A stretch of 64,000 nt of DNA from G965219965 sp965219965 (GTDB lineage: Bacteria > Pseudomonadota > Alphaproteobacteria > RS24), in assembly GCA_965219965.1 (NCBI GenBank), contig OZ244796.1, positions 558,001 through 622,000 on the forward strand. Direction: 5' to 3'. Numbering within the stretch: the first letter of the stretch is position 1; each line of letters starts with the position of its first letter. The notes under the pieces were generated by a model, which did no database searches, had not been told where the DNA came from, and worked only from the letters and a program-made list of their open reading frames with translations. Below, one piece after another: positions 24,110-33,731 of this stretch. The position numbers were made by a program, and so were the translations under genes.

Positions 24110-27100
24110 CTATTGCTGTTGTTCCGCTGGCCAAACTTTTTGCGCGACGCTGCCTGTATATTTGCAAATATAGCTGACGACACACCAGCCCGATGTGCCG
24201 ACACTATGCGAACCGCATGAGCCACCACCGCCCGGCAAATTTGTTACCGATGTGCGCGTCTCATTTTCATATATCAGGCAATTATTACTGCCGCTTTGGC
24301 CGAAAACGAGCGCGGTATGCGACCAATCCGTGATACCCGCCGTGTTACAGGCTACGGGCGTCGCCGAACATTCATCTAGGCGATGGCCAGTTGGTTTACG
24401 CCAAGTATTGGCCCAAGTCCCGCCCCTAGAATTCATGCCCAAATCTCTACCTGCATTGCGTTCATTGGTCGCTGTGGCGAGGCTATAACCATCAGGGCAA
24501 CGCCCCGTATCACGTAAATAGCGGCTAACAACAACTTTACTGCTCGTGCCAGGTGCGTGAACAATCCGCCAAACCGTATCGCTTGTCGTTACCTTCTCAA
24601 CCGCTTCAACTGGAATAACACGGCTAATACTGGCGTAAGTAATGCCATTTTGAACCGCTTTGGCTCTAAAAGTAATGTTTTGCGCGGCGGCGGGGTTTTG
24701 TGAAGTGACCGTATAAGATAACTCGCCATTGCTGGCATCAACAACCAATGTGCTAAATTCAGCTGGTACGCTATCTATAGAATAAACAATATCCATACCT
24801 GTGCCGCCGGATTTTATCGCGCCAATATGGTCGCGCCACCAGCTATTACAGCCCTTAAAACTTTCATCCCTGCCCGGCCCATGATTAGACGCCATGATAA
24901 AACGGCTTGGCACACTACTATCCCATGTCAAAGTCACCATATTGGCAATAATGGCCTGCCATTGGGCATTAGTTAAGCTACATGTGCCTGCGGGTGTGGC
25001 AGCACCATCTGTGCTGATTTTACAGCTTGTAAAAGCATCATTATCGGCAACCGAATTTGTCCAGTCCGAATTGCTGACGAGCAAAGCGGCATTATAATCA
25101 GACAATGCCCAACCATTCGTTACTGCCACGCCGACACGGGCTTGCAAAGCGGCAAAAGTAGTGCGCGTCATATCCGTGCAATCCTGCGATGTGTCGCCCA
25201 AATCGCGCTGACAAAAAGGCGTATAATCTGTGCCAATAGCATCATCCCATAGAGATTTATCATCTGCGCTATTGCCATAGCTCTGCGCGACCGCATCACG
25301 GTAGTTGCCCACTGTCCAACCGTTATTTATCGCCGTTTCAACATTGGCGTAATTAATGCTAGATGGAAACCCTGCCGCTAATGTTAAAAAGTCACGCATT
25401 TGCGTTTCGCTAGGCGGGCTTGTCCAACCTGCATTGCGGATATTGGCGGCAATTTGTTGATTGGTGATACCCAAATTGGCAATAACCGATGACGGCACAC
25501 CACTATCTATAAACAAGTCAATATTGGCATTAGACGGCGCATAAAGGCCAGATGTATCAGTAGATGTAGAAATTTGATACGCATACCATGCGCCGCCCAT
25601 ACTTGATGAGAAGCCATCAATCGTCGTTTGCCAATCGGCGCGTGTAGCAGTGCTAGATGTATCCAATAATGTTTCCAAATAATCCATTTGCCATGGTGGC
25701 GGCGGACCTATCGGGCTGTTGTTGCCTAAAGCTGTTGTTGTTAGCCCCAGCTCGGTTAAATCGGCCATCACTAATGTGCCAGCCACCACTTTGGCTTTTT
25801 TCGCAGCGAACAAAGCCGCGCCCGCTTTGGCGGCGACAAAATCACTGCGTGACAATTCGGCACAGCTGGTTGCACTTGGGTCTTGTGCAATACAATTAGC
25901 CGTATAGGTTGAACCTTGCGCTTCATCCCATAGCGTTTTATCAGCCGCACTATTGCTATAGCCCTGCCCCAATGCGGTGCGATAGCTGGCTGCCGTCCAG
26001 CCATTATTTATCGCCGTTTCAACATCTGCATAAGTGATATTTGCAGGAAATCCTGCTACCAATGTTAAGAAGTCACGCATTTGTGTTGTGCTGGGCGGAC
26101 TTGTCCAACCCGTATTGCGGATATTGGCAGCGATTTGTTGATTGGTAACACCTAAATTTGTCGCCACGGCTGATGCCACGCCGGCATTTTCAAACAAAGA
26201 AACAATTGCATTATTGGCCGCATATATGCCCGATGCGGCGGTAGAGGCAGCAATTTGTTGGATATACCATGCGTTTGCGGCGACGGAATCGAAATTATCC
26301 AACGTGGTTTGCCAATCGGCACGAGTTGACGCATTGCCCGTATCCAATAGCGTTTCCAAATAATCCAGCACCCAATCGGCGGGATTGCTACCTAAAGATG
26401 TCACCGTTAAGCTTAGCTCAGTTAAATCGGCCAATATCAAAGTGCCAGCAATGACTTTAGCCTTTTTCGCTGCCAGCAATGATGAACCTTCTTTGGCCGC
26501 AACAAAATCACTGCGCGATAATTCCGCACAGCTGGTCACGCTTGGATCTTGCGCGATACAATGGGCTGTATAGGTTGAGCCTTGCGCTTCATCATAAAGG
26601 GCTTTATCAGCCGCACTGCTGGAATAGCCTTTCCCTGAGCCATCTCTAAAGCTTTGCGTTGTCCAGCCATTTTGGGTGGCAGAAACAACTTCGCTATATT
26701 GCGTATTCGGGCCAAAACCAGAATTGGTGGTAATCCAATCCTCCACATCTGTGGCGGTAATATCGGGACGTTGCAATGAACCCGCTGACGTAATATCACC
26801 TTGTAAATCGCTAATGCTGGTATCTACATCGGCTAAAATTGTTGGACTAACACCTGCATCATCCAAAATAGTGGAGATAAAACCAGATGATGGGAAGCCA
26901 GATGAAGAGATGGCTGTTTTATAAATCACCCAAAGTGCGACGCTGGTTTCCCCTGCCCCGTTAATGGAGAGCGATAAATCCAATGGCGTTTTAGAATTAG
27001 GCGCAGCATTACCCACATTCACAACGTTTCCGACTTTTTCATTCAAATAGGCAATTGTATTGGCATCATCTAAATCCACATTAGCATTTATTGTAATGCC

Positions 27101-27364
27101 CAAATTGAGATAATCATCTTTACCTGCTGTGCCATTGGCGATTTTGTCGCGCAAATCTCTGACCAAGCCAAAGCCTTGCGAATTGGCATTGACCACACAG
27201 CCGGGCGGCGTAGCACCTGCACCCGTGCCAACACAAACTGGTGGCGGCTGATTTTGTCCAACCCCCGTTCCAGTTGAACTGGATTTAAGCTCTGCATAAG
27301 CATTTATGGACACGGCCAGCAATAATATTGCGGCAATGATGGGTGATTTATACTTTTCAAACAC
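24110..27364 (-). CDS. Large secreted repeat protein paired with a pilin-like gene, function unknown
   Basis: I do not recognise this protein. GTG 27364 is chosen because TTGGAG lies 6 bases upstream. It gives 1,084 residues starting MFEKYKSPIIAAILLLAVSI, a clean Sec signal peptide ending near NAYA. A TTG four codons earlier would have no ribosome site. After a Gly/Pro-rich stretch with two Cys come long repeats of about 226 residues (roughly residues 190-780). A possible Ig/cadherin-like segment (SIDSVPAEFSTLVVDASNGELSY) and a Cys-rich C-terminal domain of about 150 residues follow. The body is rich in Ala, Asn, Thr and Ser. It starts 51 bases after the pilin gene. A surface adhesin or pilus-associated tip protein is an inference from context only. 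Confidence 0.75.
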   Translation of the reverse strand: MFEKYKSPIIAAILLLAVSINAYAELKSSSTGTGVGQNQPPPVCVGTGAGATPPGCVVNANSQGFGLVRDLRDKIANGTAGKDDYLNLGITINANVDLDDANTIAYLNEKVGNVVNVGNAAPNSKTPLDLSLSINGAGETSVALWVIYKTAISSSGFPSSGFISTILDDAGVSPTILADVDTSISDLQGDITSAGSLQRPDITATDVEDWITTNSGFGPNTQYSEVVSATQNGWTTQSFRDGSGKGYSSSAADKALYDEAQGSTYTAHCIAQDPSVTSCAELSRSDFVAAKEGSSLLAAKKAKVIAGTLILADLTELSLTVTSLGSNPADWVLDYLETLLDTGNASTRADWQTTLDNFDSVAANAWYIQQIAASTAASGIYAANNAIVSLFENAGVASAVATNLGVTNQQIAANIRNTGWTSPPSTTQMRDFLTLVAGFPANITYADVETAINNGWTAASYRTALGQGYSNSAADKTLWDEAQGSTYTANCIAQDPSATSCAELSRSDFVAAKAGAALFAAKKAKVVAGTLVMADLTELGLTTTALGNNSPIGPPPPWQMDYLETLLDTSSTATRADWQTTIDGFSSSMGGAWYAYQISTSTDTSGLYAPSNANIDLFIDSGVPSSVIANLGITNQQIAANIRNAGWTSPPSETQMRDFLTLAAGFPSSINYANVETAINNGWTVGNYRDAVAQSYGNSADDKSLWDDAIGTDYTPFCQRDLGDTSQDCTDMTRTTFAALQARVGVAVTNGWALSDYNAALLVSNSDWTNSVADNDAFTSCKISTDGAATPAGTCSLTNAQWQAIIANMVTLTWDSSVPSRFIMASNHGPGRDESFKGCNSWWRDHIGAIKSGGTGMDIVYSIDSVPAEFSTLVVDASNGELSYTVTSQNPAAAQNITFRAKAVQNGITYASISRVIPVEAVEKVTTSDTVWRIVHAPGTSSKVVVSRYLRDTGRCPDGYSLATATNERNAGRDLGMNSRGGTWANTWRKPTGHRLDECSATPVACNTAGITDWSHTALVFGQSGSNNCLIYENETRTSVTNLPGGGGSCGSHSVGTSGWCVVSYICKYTGSVAQKVWPAEQQQ
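25050..26790 (-). repeat. Internal coding repeats of about 680 bp
   Basis: Two long units and a truncated third repeat with a period of about 666-681 bp (222-227 codons). Recurring landmarks in protein order are NQQIAANIRN.GWTSPPS, INNGWT..YR, CIAQDPS.TSCAELSRSDF and DYLETLLDT. The best-defined unit is 25471-26150. DNA identity between units is high in places, such as the CAELSRSD region near 25850 and 26510, which suggests recent duplication or gene conversion. Confidence 0.8.
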
Positions 27365-27415
27365 AACTAACTCCAACTACTACGCACAGCAACCATGTGC
27401 ATGGAAACTGATAAA

Positions 27416-28126
27416 TTACGGGCTGTTAACGTCAACAAAATCAGCCTTCGGACAGACCCAATTCGGAATGTGTTGCCCAAGTTTAATCGTTCCATTTGTC
27501 CGCCACCTTAAATTTGGCGGAAAATTTTGCGTATTCAAATGGTAACGGCACGCTATTCTTTCATTTAACGTCCCACTTGTTGAATCGCAATTATCGCCGC
27601 CAATAACATCGGCGCTTTCAAATGTATGCAAGTCACAATTATTCGTTCCGGTGCAAGTGCAGCGGTGAATGTAAAAATTCGTCTTATCCGTAACAATGGC
27701 ATTTGTGTTCGCACATTGAATCCCAAGCTGCCCAGGGTGGAGAAAATCATGTGCCGTGCCGCCCACTATCTTGTCACGATTATCATGCAAATTCACTGCA
27801 TAGGGCAAAGTGCTATCATAGCTATTTTTTAGGTTACTGATATTGTTCATATTTTTGACAACTTTTGTGACATATTGGATACATTGATCGGAGCGCGTCA
27901 CCACCGCACCATCCTGATTGGCAATTTCTGACGGCCCACCAATATCATTGGTTAAAGCGATATAATCTTGATTAAATGCCCGATTAATTTTCTCCATATT
28001 CCGCAAAGCCGCCTCTTTTCGGGTCTGGTTAATATAGCCATTATAGCCCGCAACGCCTATGGATGCGAGAATCCCAAGAATAGCAATAACAACGAGAAGC
28101 TCAATAAGAGAAAAACCGCTACGCAC
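27416..28126 (-). CDS. Type IV pilin-like protein (prepilin N-terminal methylation motif)
   Basis: GTG 28126 is preferred: GAGGA lies 8 bases upstream and the product (236 residues) then begins MRSG|FSLIELLVVIAILGI, a short leader with the prepilin peptidase cleavage site G|F, Glu at +5 and a long hydrophobic helix. A TTG at 28141 would put the ribosome site inside the gene. The helical stalk continues through ASIGVAGYNGYINQTRKEAA. The globular part is Cys-rich (about 10 Cys) and matches no pilin I know. No pilus assembly genes (pilB/C/D/Q) lie in the window, so assembly must rely on machinery elsewhere. It is followed by the giant repeat protein. Confidence 0.8.
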   Translation of the reverse strand: MRSGFSLIELLVVIAILGILASIGVAGYNGYINQTRKEAALRNMEKINRAFNQDYIALTNDIGGPSEIANQDGAVVTRSDQCIQYVTKVVKNMNNISNLKNSYDSTLPYAVNLHDNRDKIVGGTAHDFLHPGQLGIQCANTNAIVTDKTNFYIHRCTCTGTNNCDLHTFESADVIGGDNCDSTSGTLNERIACRYHLNTQNFPPNLRWRTNGTIKLGQHIPNWVCPKADFVDVNSP

Positions 28127-28212
28127 AGGAAATATCCTCAAACAACCCCAACCACTATACTGGTTTGAAGACTATACAAAATTGCCAAAAGTGCAACCCC
28201 TGCCCTGCCCGC

Positions 28213-28229
28213 AAAAGCCGATGAGCGGC
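28213..28229 (-). terminator. Possible intrinsic terminator after the MBL-fold hydrolase gene
   Basis: On the minus strand GCCG-CTCAT-CGGC followed by TTTT forms a short hairpin and T run about 15 bases past the stop at 28244. Outer sequences (CCGC...GCGG) can extend the pairing. It would separate the tatD-hydrolase transcript from the pilin gene that begins about 87 bases downstream. Confidence 0.45.
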
Positions 28230-28243
28230 GGATAGGGGCAGAT

Positions 28244-29041
28244 TTACAACTGCAATTCTAGCCCGTCATAGGCGGGTTTAATATGGGACGGCAGGGCATC
28301 ACATAGGGTTTGATAATCCATATCAATATGCAAATTGGTTAAAAAGGCGGAGGGGATTTTTAGCCTATCAATATGCTCTAAAGCCTGCTCAAGATGAAAA
28401 TGCGTCGGATGTGGCTTGTAGCGCAGCGCGTCAACAATCCATATTTTAACCCTGTCGAAATATGGCCAACTGCTATCTGGCACGCCGCTTACATCGGGCG
28501 AATAAACCAAATCGCCAATGCGATAGCCCAGAGAGCGAATACGGCCATGGTCAAACCAAATTGGGTAAAGCCGCACCGCGCCCCCTGCCCCGTCAATTTC
28601 AATAAGGTCGGTTTCATCACTGATACGGTTTTCTTCTAAAATAGATGGATAGCCGCTATTTTCAATTTCCGAAAAGCAATAAGCAAAACGGGTAGTGATT
28701 GTTTTAGAAGTGGGTGCATCCATCCACACTGGAATCCGTTTTTTATGCCGATGCACTAAGGCGCGCAAATCATCAATGCCATGGGTTTGGTCAGCGTGGT
28801 CATGAGTGTAAATCACCGCATCAATTTTATCTATCTTGGCGGCGATGAGCTGCTCGCGCATATCGGGCGATGTATCTATTAACACACGCGTTGTGCCACC
28901 CGCATTTGTTTGACTTATTAAAAGCGAACAGCGACTGCGACGATTTTTTATATTATTCGAGTCGCACGCGCCCCAATCACCATCAATGCGTGGCACGCCG
29001 CCCGAAGAGCCGCAGCCTAAAATGCGCACGCTCAGGCTCAT
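28244..29041 (-). CDS. MBL-fold metallo-hydrolase, PhnP-like
   Basis: The 265-residue metallo-beta-lactamase-fold hydrolase has the metal-binding motif YTHDHADQTHGIDD near residue 78 and an N-terminal LGCGSSGGVPRIDGDWGACD that is typical of PhnP-type phosphodiesterases. The likely reaction is hydrolysis of a cyclic phosphate or another phosphodiester, but the true substrate of this widespread alphaproteobacterial branch is not known. The start overlaps the tatD stop (ATGA, 29038-29041). In related bacteria this pair usually follows metG. Here it is separated from metG by about 26 kb. Confidence 0.85.
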   Translation of the reverse strand: MSLSVRILGCGSSGGVPRIDGDWGACDSNNIKNRRSRCSLLISQTNAGGTTRVLIDTSPDMREQLIAAKIDKIDAVIYTHDHADQTHGIDDLRALVHRHKKRIPVWMDAPTSKTITTRFAYCFSEIENSGYPSILEENRISDETDLIEIDGAGGAVRLYPIWFDHGRIRSLGYRIGDLVYSPDVSGVPDSSWPYFDRVKIWIVDALRYKPHPTHFHLEQALEHIDRLKIPSAFLTNLHIDMDYQTLCDALPSHIKPAYDGLELQL

Positions 29042-29826
29042 TTTTGTGCCTTTTTTTGCGTCTTTGTAAAAAGGCGGAAGAAGTTTTGAGTTGTCGCTTC
29101 TTCTATTTCTTCTAGTTCAACACCTTTCAGCGCGGCCAGCATTTCTGCTGTGTGTTTGACAAAAGCCGGCTCATTTCTTTTACCCCTATGCGGCATAGGC
29201 GCAAGCCATGGCGCATCTGTTTCAACCAGCAACCGGTCAAGCGGTACGGTTTTGATAATATCGCGTAAGCTCTGCGCTGATTTGAATGTCGCGATGCCAG
29301 AAACCGAAATATAAAAGCCAATATCCAGCATCCGTCTGGCCAGTTCCTCCCCCGCCGTAAAGCAATGGATTAACCCCGTATAAGCACCCGCTTGATATTC
29401 TGTTTCAAGTATATCGACCGTATCATCATCCGCATCACGTGTATGGACAATTAAAGGAAGTTTTGACTGGCGGGCGGCTTTAATATGCTGAATGAAATTT
29501 TTCTTCTGCGCCTTACGTGGGCTATGTTCATAAAAATAATCTAAACCCGTTTCACCAATGCCAACCACTTTTTCATGCGTGGCCAGAGCAATCAATTTTT
29601 CTGCCTTTATTTCTGGCTCCGCACCAGCTTCATGGGGATGAATCCCAACTGAGCAGAAAATATCATTATGCGCTTCGGCCAAAGCAATAATTTTATCGGC
29701 TTGCGTGACTTTGCAAGAAATGGTCAACATCAGCCCAACACCCGCCGCACGAGCGCGTTCAATAACGGCATCCCTATCTTCGGAAAAATCTGGATAATCC
29801 AAATGGCAATGGCTGTCAATCAACAT
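29038..29826 (-). CDS. tatD: TatD-family metal-dependent DNase
   Basis: Cytosolic TIM-barrel hydrolase of the TatD/YcfH group, a 3'-5' exonuclease acting on DNA. ATG 29826 is chosen because AGGAAAGGAC immediately precedes it and the product (262 residues) then starts MLIDSHCHLDYPDF, with the first metal-binding HxH at the usual place. An ATG five codons upstream is rejected. Further metal-site segments are GIGETGLDYFYE near residue 88, IVHTRDADDDT near 123 and LVETDAPWLAP near 197. Confidence 0.92.
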   Translation of the reverse strand: MLIDSHCHLDYPDFSEDRDAVIERARAAGVGLMLTISCKVTQADKIIALAEAHNDIFCSVGIHPHEAGAEPEIKAEKLIALATHEKVVGIGETGLDYFYEHSPRKAQKKNFIQHIKAARQSKLPLIVHTRDADDDTVDILETEYQAGAYTGLIHCFTAGEELARRMLDIGFYISVSGIATFKSAQSLRDIIKTVPLDRLLVETDAPWLAPMPHRGKRNEPAFVKHTAEMLAALKGVELEEIEEATTQNFFRLFTKTQKKAQK

Positions 29827-29864
29827 GTCCTTTCCTAGCATATCACAGGCAAGGGCAACAAGAT

Positions 29865-32800
29865 TTAAGCGTTTTTCTGGCTTAATTCGGCCAATTCTTT
29901 GGCTAGCTTCCGGGCAAAGCTGAGTTTTTGGCTATCCGTATCAAAATTGACCCGATAAATCAGCGCGTGGTCGGTACGCAATTTTATTTTATCGGCATGA
30001 GCCGCAATGAAATCTACTAGCCCTTCAGGATTGTTAAATTGCTGTTTTCTAAAATGCAGCACCATGCCCTTAGGGCCAATATCCATTTTTTCAATACCTG
30101 CATCACGGCACAAACATTTTATACTCACAAGCTGCATAAGATTTTCACCGTCTGGCGGCAGTGGGCCAAAACGGTCAGTCATTTCAGCCGCAAAGCCTTC
30201 TACTTCAAGTGGTGTTTGCAAATGCGACAGCCGTCGATAAAGCCCCATGCGGACCTCAAAATCAGCAATATAATTTTCTGGCAAAAGCACTCCCATGCCT
30301 AAATTAATTTGCGGCGACCATGTTTCGTCCCCTTCCGTCTGCTTGCCCTGCTGTTGGGCAACGGCTTCTTCCAGCATAGATTGATAAAGCTCAAAACCCA
30401 CTTCTTTAATATGGCCAGATTGCTCTTCGCCAAGCAAATTTCCCGCGCCGCGCAAATCCAAATCATAAGACGCCAAAGTAAAGCCCGCGCCAATACTGTC
30501 TAAAGATTGTAGCACGCGCAGACGTTTCTCTGCCGAAACAGTAAGTGGTTTGTTTTCTTGATAGGTAACATAAGCATAAGCACGGCGCTTAGAACGCCCC
30601 ACCCGTCCGCGCATTTGGTAAAGCTGTGCTAAACCAAACATATCGCCGCGATAAATAATCATTGTATTAGCGGTAGGAATATCAATGCCGCTTTCAATAA
30701 TGCCTGTGGAAAGTAAAACATCATATTGACCTTCATAAAAAGCCATCATACGCTTTTCCAATTCACCGCTAGACATTTGCCCATGGGCGTATGTGAATTT
30801 TACTTCTGGCACATTTTCACGCAAAAATGCTGCTGCCATATCCAAATCAGCAATATGCGGGCAGATGAAAAAGCTTTGCCCCGTGCGGTATTTTTCGCGC
30901 AATAATGCTTCGCGTATCACCATTGCATCAAATGGTGTGACATAAGTGCGTACAGCTAGCCGGTCAACGGGCGGCGTGGCAATAAGCGATAAATCGCGTA
31001 CACCAGTTAAAGCAAGCTGCAATGTACGCGGAATGGGTGTTGCGCTAAGCGTTAAAACATGTACTTGGGCGCGTAGTTTTTTTAGCAATTCTTTATGCGT
31101 TACGCCAAAGCGTTGCTCTTCGTCAATAATTACCAGACCGAGATTGGCAAATGTCACTGATTTAGCCAGCAAGGCATGGGTGCCAACGACAATATCAACC
31201 GTGCCATCGGCTAGCCCTTTTCGGGTTTTACTTGCCCGCTTTACTCCCACCAGCCGCGACAATTCACGAATTTGCACGGGCAGACCTGCAAAACGTGTTG
31301 TGAAATTCCGTGCATGTTGGCTGGCCAGCAACGTTGTTGGCACAATAATAGCAACTTGAGCACCATTCATGGCCGCAACAAAAGCCGCCCGCAAAGCAAT
31401 TTCTGTTTTGCCAAAGCCAACATCGCCGCAAACTAACCTATCCATTGGTCGCCCTGATTCCATATCATCCAATACGGTATGAATGGCATCAAGCTGGTCT
31501 TCGGTTTCTTCAAATGGAAATTTGGCGCAAAATTCATCATAAAGACCCGATGGCATGGAAAATTTCTGCCCATGCCGCATTTGCCGTGCGGCGGCAATTT
31601 TAATCAACTCATCGGCAATATCTTTCAGCTTGTTTTTCAGTCGCGCTTTACGCTTTTGCCACCCCGCACCACCTAAACGGTCAAGCTGCACGCCTGTTTC
31701 ATCGGAGCCATAACGGCTTAACAATTCAATATTTTCAATCGGCAAAAACAGCTTGTCATCATCTCGGTAAACAAGTTTCAAACAATCATGCGGCGCACCA
31801 TTGGCGGTGATAGTTTGCAAACTATCAAACCGCCCGACGCCATGGTCAACATGTACCACCAAATCACCTGGCGATAGGCTGGCCGCTTCAGTTAAAAAAT
31901 TCGTCGCCTTTTTATGCGTTTTGCGTGGCAAAAACCGATCGCCGAGAACATCTTGCTCAGCAATAATGCTCAGCTGGTCGGTTTCAAAACCACTTTCAAT
32001 TTCCAGCACGCAAAGGGCGAGCGCATCAGGTGGCAGTTTTTCACTCACCTCCCAGCTGTCAATATGGGTGAGGTTTTCAAACCCATGCTCGCGTACCAGA
32101 TTGGCGAGCCTTTCACACGATCCCGCGCTCCATGCGGCCAACACGGTGCGCTTTTTATCTGCCTGTTGAGCTTTAATATGCTCAATGAGGCTGTCAAAAA
32201 CATTTTTTCCCTCATCCGCCCGTTCAGAAGCAAAATTACGCCCCTGCTTCGCGCCCAGATGAATAATATGGCCGTTTTCTGTGCTTTGCGCCGTATCAAA
32301 TGGCGTTATATAACGAATTTTGCGAGCGGCCAAAATCTCCTGCCATGCTTTTTCCATAAGAAACAAGGTTTTAGGAGGCAAAGGATTGATAAGCCCCGTT
32401 TCGGCATTTTGGTTTTTTTCAGCCAAAGCGCGGGCTTCCAAACGCGCTTGATAATAATCTTGGACTTGTTCAAATCTGTCTTGCACAGCATTTTGCGCCA
32501 AATGATCAAATGTCACCATTATGTCGGGTAGATAATCAAAAATTGTTTCCAGCCTGTCATGGAAAAGTGGCAACCAATGTTCCATGCCTTGATAACGCAC
32601 GCCTTGGCTTATGGATTCATACAGCCTATCCGTGCCAGTGACCGAACCAAAAGTAGCAATATAGGCTTTGCGAAAACGCACCACAGCTTGCTCATCAAGC
32701 TGAATTTCGCCCGCGGCGATAAGTTCAATTTCGCGCATTTGCCCTTTGCTTCTTTGCGTTTCGGGATCAAAACTGCGAACACTGTCTAGCTGGTCACCAA

Positions 32801-33362
32801 AAAAATCTAATCGTAAGGGTTCAGCCGCCCCAGAGGGAAATAAATCAACAATCCCACCGCGCACGGCAAAATCACCCGCCTCCATAACCAGCGGGACACG
32901 ATTATAGCCGTGATGCGTTAAAAAGCTAATGAGCTTTTCCATATCAACCAGCTCTCCGGGTTTAGCGGAAAAAGATAAATGTTGCACAATGTCTTGTGCA
33001 GGTATGCGTTGCGTCACAGCATTAATGCTGGCCAATATCAAACGCGGCCGGTCAGGTAGGGTATTATGTTTAAGCAATTTCGCCAGCACAGCCATGCGTT
33101 GCGCCATAATACCTGCATCTGGCCCAACGCGATCATAGGGCAAACAATCCCATGCAGGAAAAAGCAAAACGTCAATATCGGGAGCGAAAAATTGCACAGC
33201 CTTTTGCACAGACACCATCCGTTTGGCATCATGCACAATATGAAGCATTTGTTTCTTATCGGCCAGTCGTACCAAATCGCCCAGCACCAGCGCGTCAAAC
33301 CCTTCTGGGACGCCAGAAAGAGTCATTTCCGCTTTATCCATGCCCCAATTTATATGCCCCAT
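29865..33362 (-). CDS. mfd: Transcription-repair coupling factor
   Basis: Removes RNA polymerase stalled at DNA lesions and recruits UvrA. The 1,165 residues show the N-terminal UvrB-like module, the RNA polymerase-interacting domain near residues 490-560 (GDLVVHVDHGVGRF), the translocase motor with Walker A GDVGFGKTE and DEEQRFGV box, the TRG region (IPTANTMIIYRGDMFGL, QMRGRVGRSKR) and the C-terminal UvrA-masking domain. The 3-base spacing after sdhE marks one transcription unit. uvrA itself lies at 55.5 kb. Confidence 0.97.
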   Translation of the reverse strand: MGHINWGMDKAEMTLSGVPEGFDALVLGDLVRLADKKQMLHIVHDAKRMVSVQKAVQFFAPDIDVLLFPAWDCLPYDRVGPDAGIMAQRMAVLAKLLKHNTLPDRPRLILASINAVTQRIPAQDIVQHLSFSAKPGELVDMEKLISFLTHHGYNRVPLVMEAGDFAVRGGIVDLFPSGAAEPLRLDFFGDQLDSVRSFDPETQRSKGQMREIELIAAGEIQLDEQAVVRFRKAYIATFGSVTGTDRLYESISQGVRYQGMEHWLPLFHDRLETIFDYLPDIMVTFDHLAQNAVQDRFEQVQDYYQARLEARALAEKNQNAETGLINPLPPKTLFLMEKAWQEILAARKIRYITPFDTAQSTENGHIIHLGAKQGRNFASERADEGKNVFDSLIEHIKAQQADKKRTVLAAWSAGSCERLANLVREHGFENLTHIDSWEVSEKLPPDALALCVLEIESGFETDQLSIIAEQDVLGDRFLPRKTHKKATNFLTEAASLSPGDLVVHVDHGVGRFDSLQTITANGAPHDCLKLVYRDDDKLFLPIENIELLSRYGSDETGVQLDRLGGAGWQKRKARLKNKLKDIADELIKIAAARQMRHGQKFSMPSGLYDEFCAKFPFEETEDQLDAIHTVLDDMESGRPMDRLVCGDVGFGKTEIALRAAFVAAMNGAQVAIIVPTTLLASQHARNFTTRFAGLPVQIRELSRLVGVKRASKTRKGLADGTVDIVVGTHALLAKSVTFANLGLVIIDEEQRFGVTHKELLKKLRAQVHVLTLSATPIPRTLQLALTGVRDLSLIATPPVDRLAVRTYVTPFDAMVIREALLREKYRTGQSFFICPHIADLDMAAAFLRENVPEVKFTYAHGQMSSGELEKRMMAFYEGQYDVLLSTGIIESGIDIPTANTMIIYRGDMFGLAQLYQMRGRVGRSKRRAYAYVTYQENKPLTVSAEKRLRVLQSLDSIGAGFTLASYDLDLRGAGNLLGEEQSGHIKEVGFELYQSMLEEAVAQQQGKQTEGDETWSPQINLGMGVLLPENYIADFEVRMGLYRRLSHLQTPLEVEGFAAEMTDRFGPLPPDGENLMQLVSIKCLCRDAGIEKMDIGPKGMVLHFRKQQFNNPEGLVDFIAAHADKIKLRTDHALIYRVNFDTDSQKLSFARKLAKELAELSQKNA

Positions 33363-33365
33363 GGT

Positions 33366-33656
33366 TTAATCCATATGGGCAAGGCTCAGCAGCCTTTCTA
33401 GCAAGGGCGAAGTGAGATTTTCAGGCACAGGCTGCCGCCCCGTCGCCCATGCAAATAAATCCGTATCGGGCAGTTCCAAAATACGCTCATAATCATCTAG
33501 CTCGGCATCTGGCATTATGGGCAGAATTTGGCAGGCAAATTGGGAAAAAATAATATCCATTTCCTTAATCCCCCGATGGCAGGAACGGAAATAAAGTTTT
33601 TTCCGCCGCGCATCAAGCTGTGCAATAATTTCGGCAGTTTCGTCAGGCTGGCTCAT
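33366..33656 (-). CDS. sdhE: FAD assembly factor SdhE (CptB/YgfY family)
   Basis: Small helical protein that promotes covalent flavinylation of succinate dehydrogenase. The 96-residue product carries the family signature SCHRGIKEMDIIFSQF, in which RGxxE is the flavinylation-critical motif, and LDDYERILELPDTDLFAW. It is divergent from recG (75 bases apart) and directly upstream of mfd. The recG / sdhE-mfd arrangement is a common alphaproteobacterial synteny. Confidence 0.9.
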   Translation of the reverse strand: MSQPDETAEIIAQLDARRKKLYFRSCHRGIKEMDIIFSQFACQILPIMPDAELDDYERILELPDTDLFAWATGRQPVPENLTSPLLERLLSLAHMD

Positions 33657-33731
33657 AGTGCTTTATAGCTTGAGTTGGTGTATATGTCAGCTATTGATAT
33701 ATCATGGAGGGGAATCACCGAAAAGAGACTC

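Noticed and set aside
25050..26790. Periodic repeats considered as a CRISPR array
   Set aside because: The period is about 680 bp, the repeats are in frame within one ORF and there are no short spacers or cas genes.
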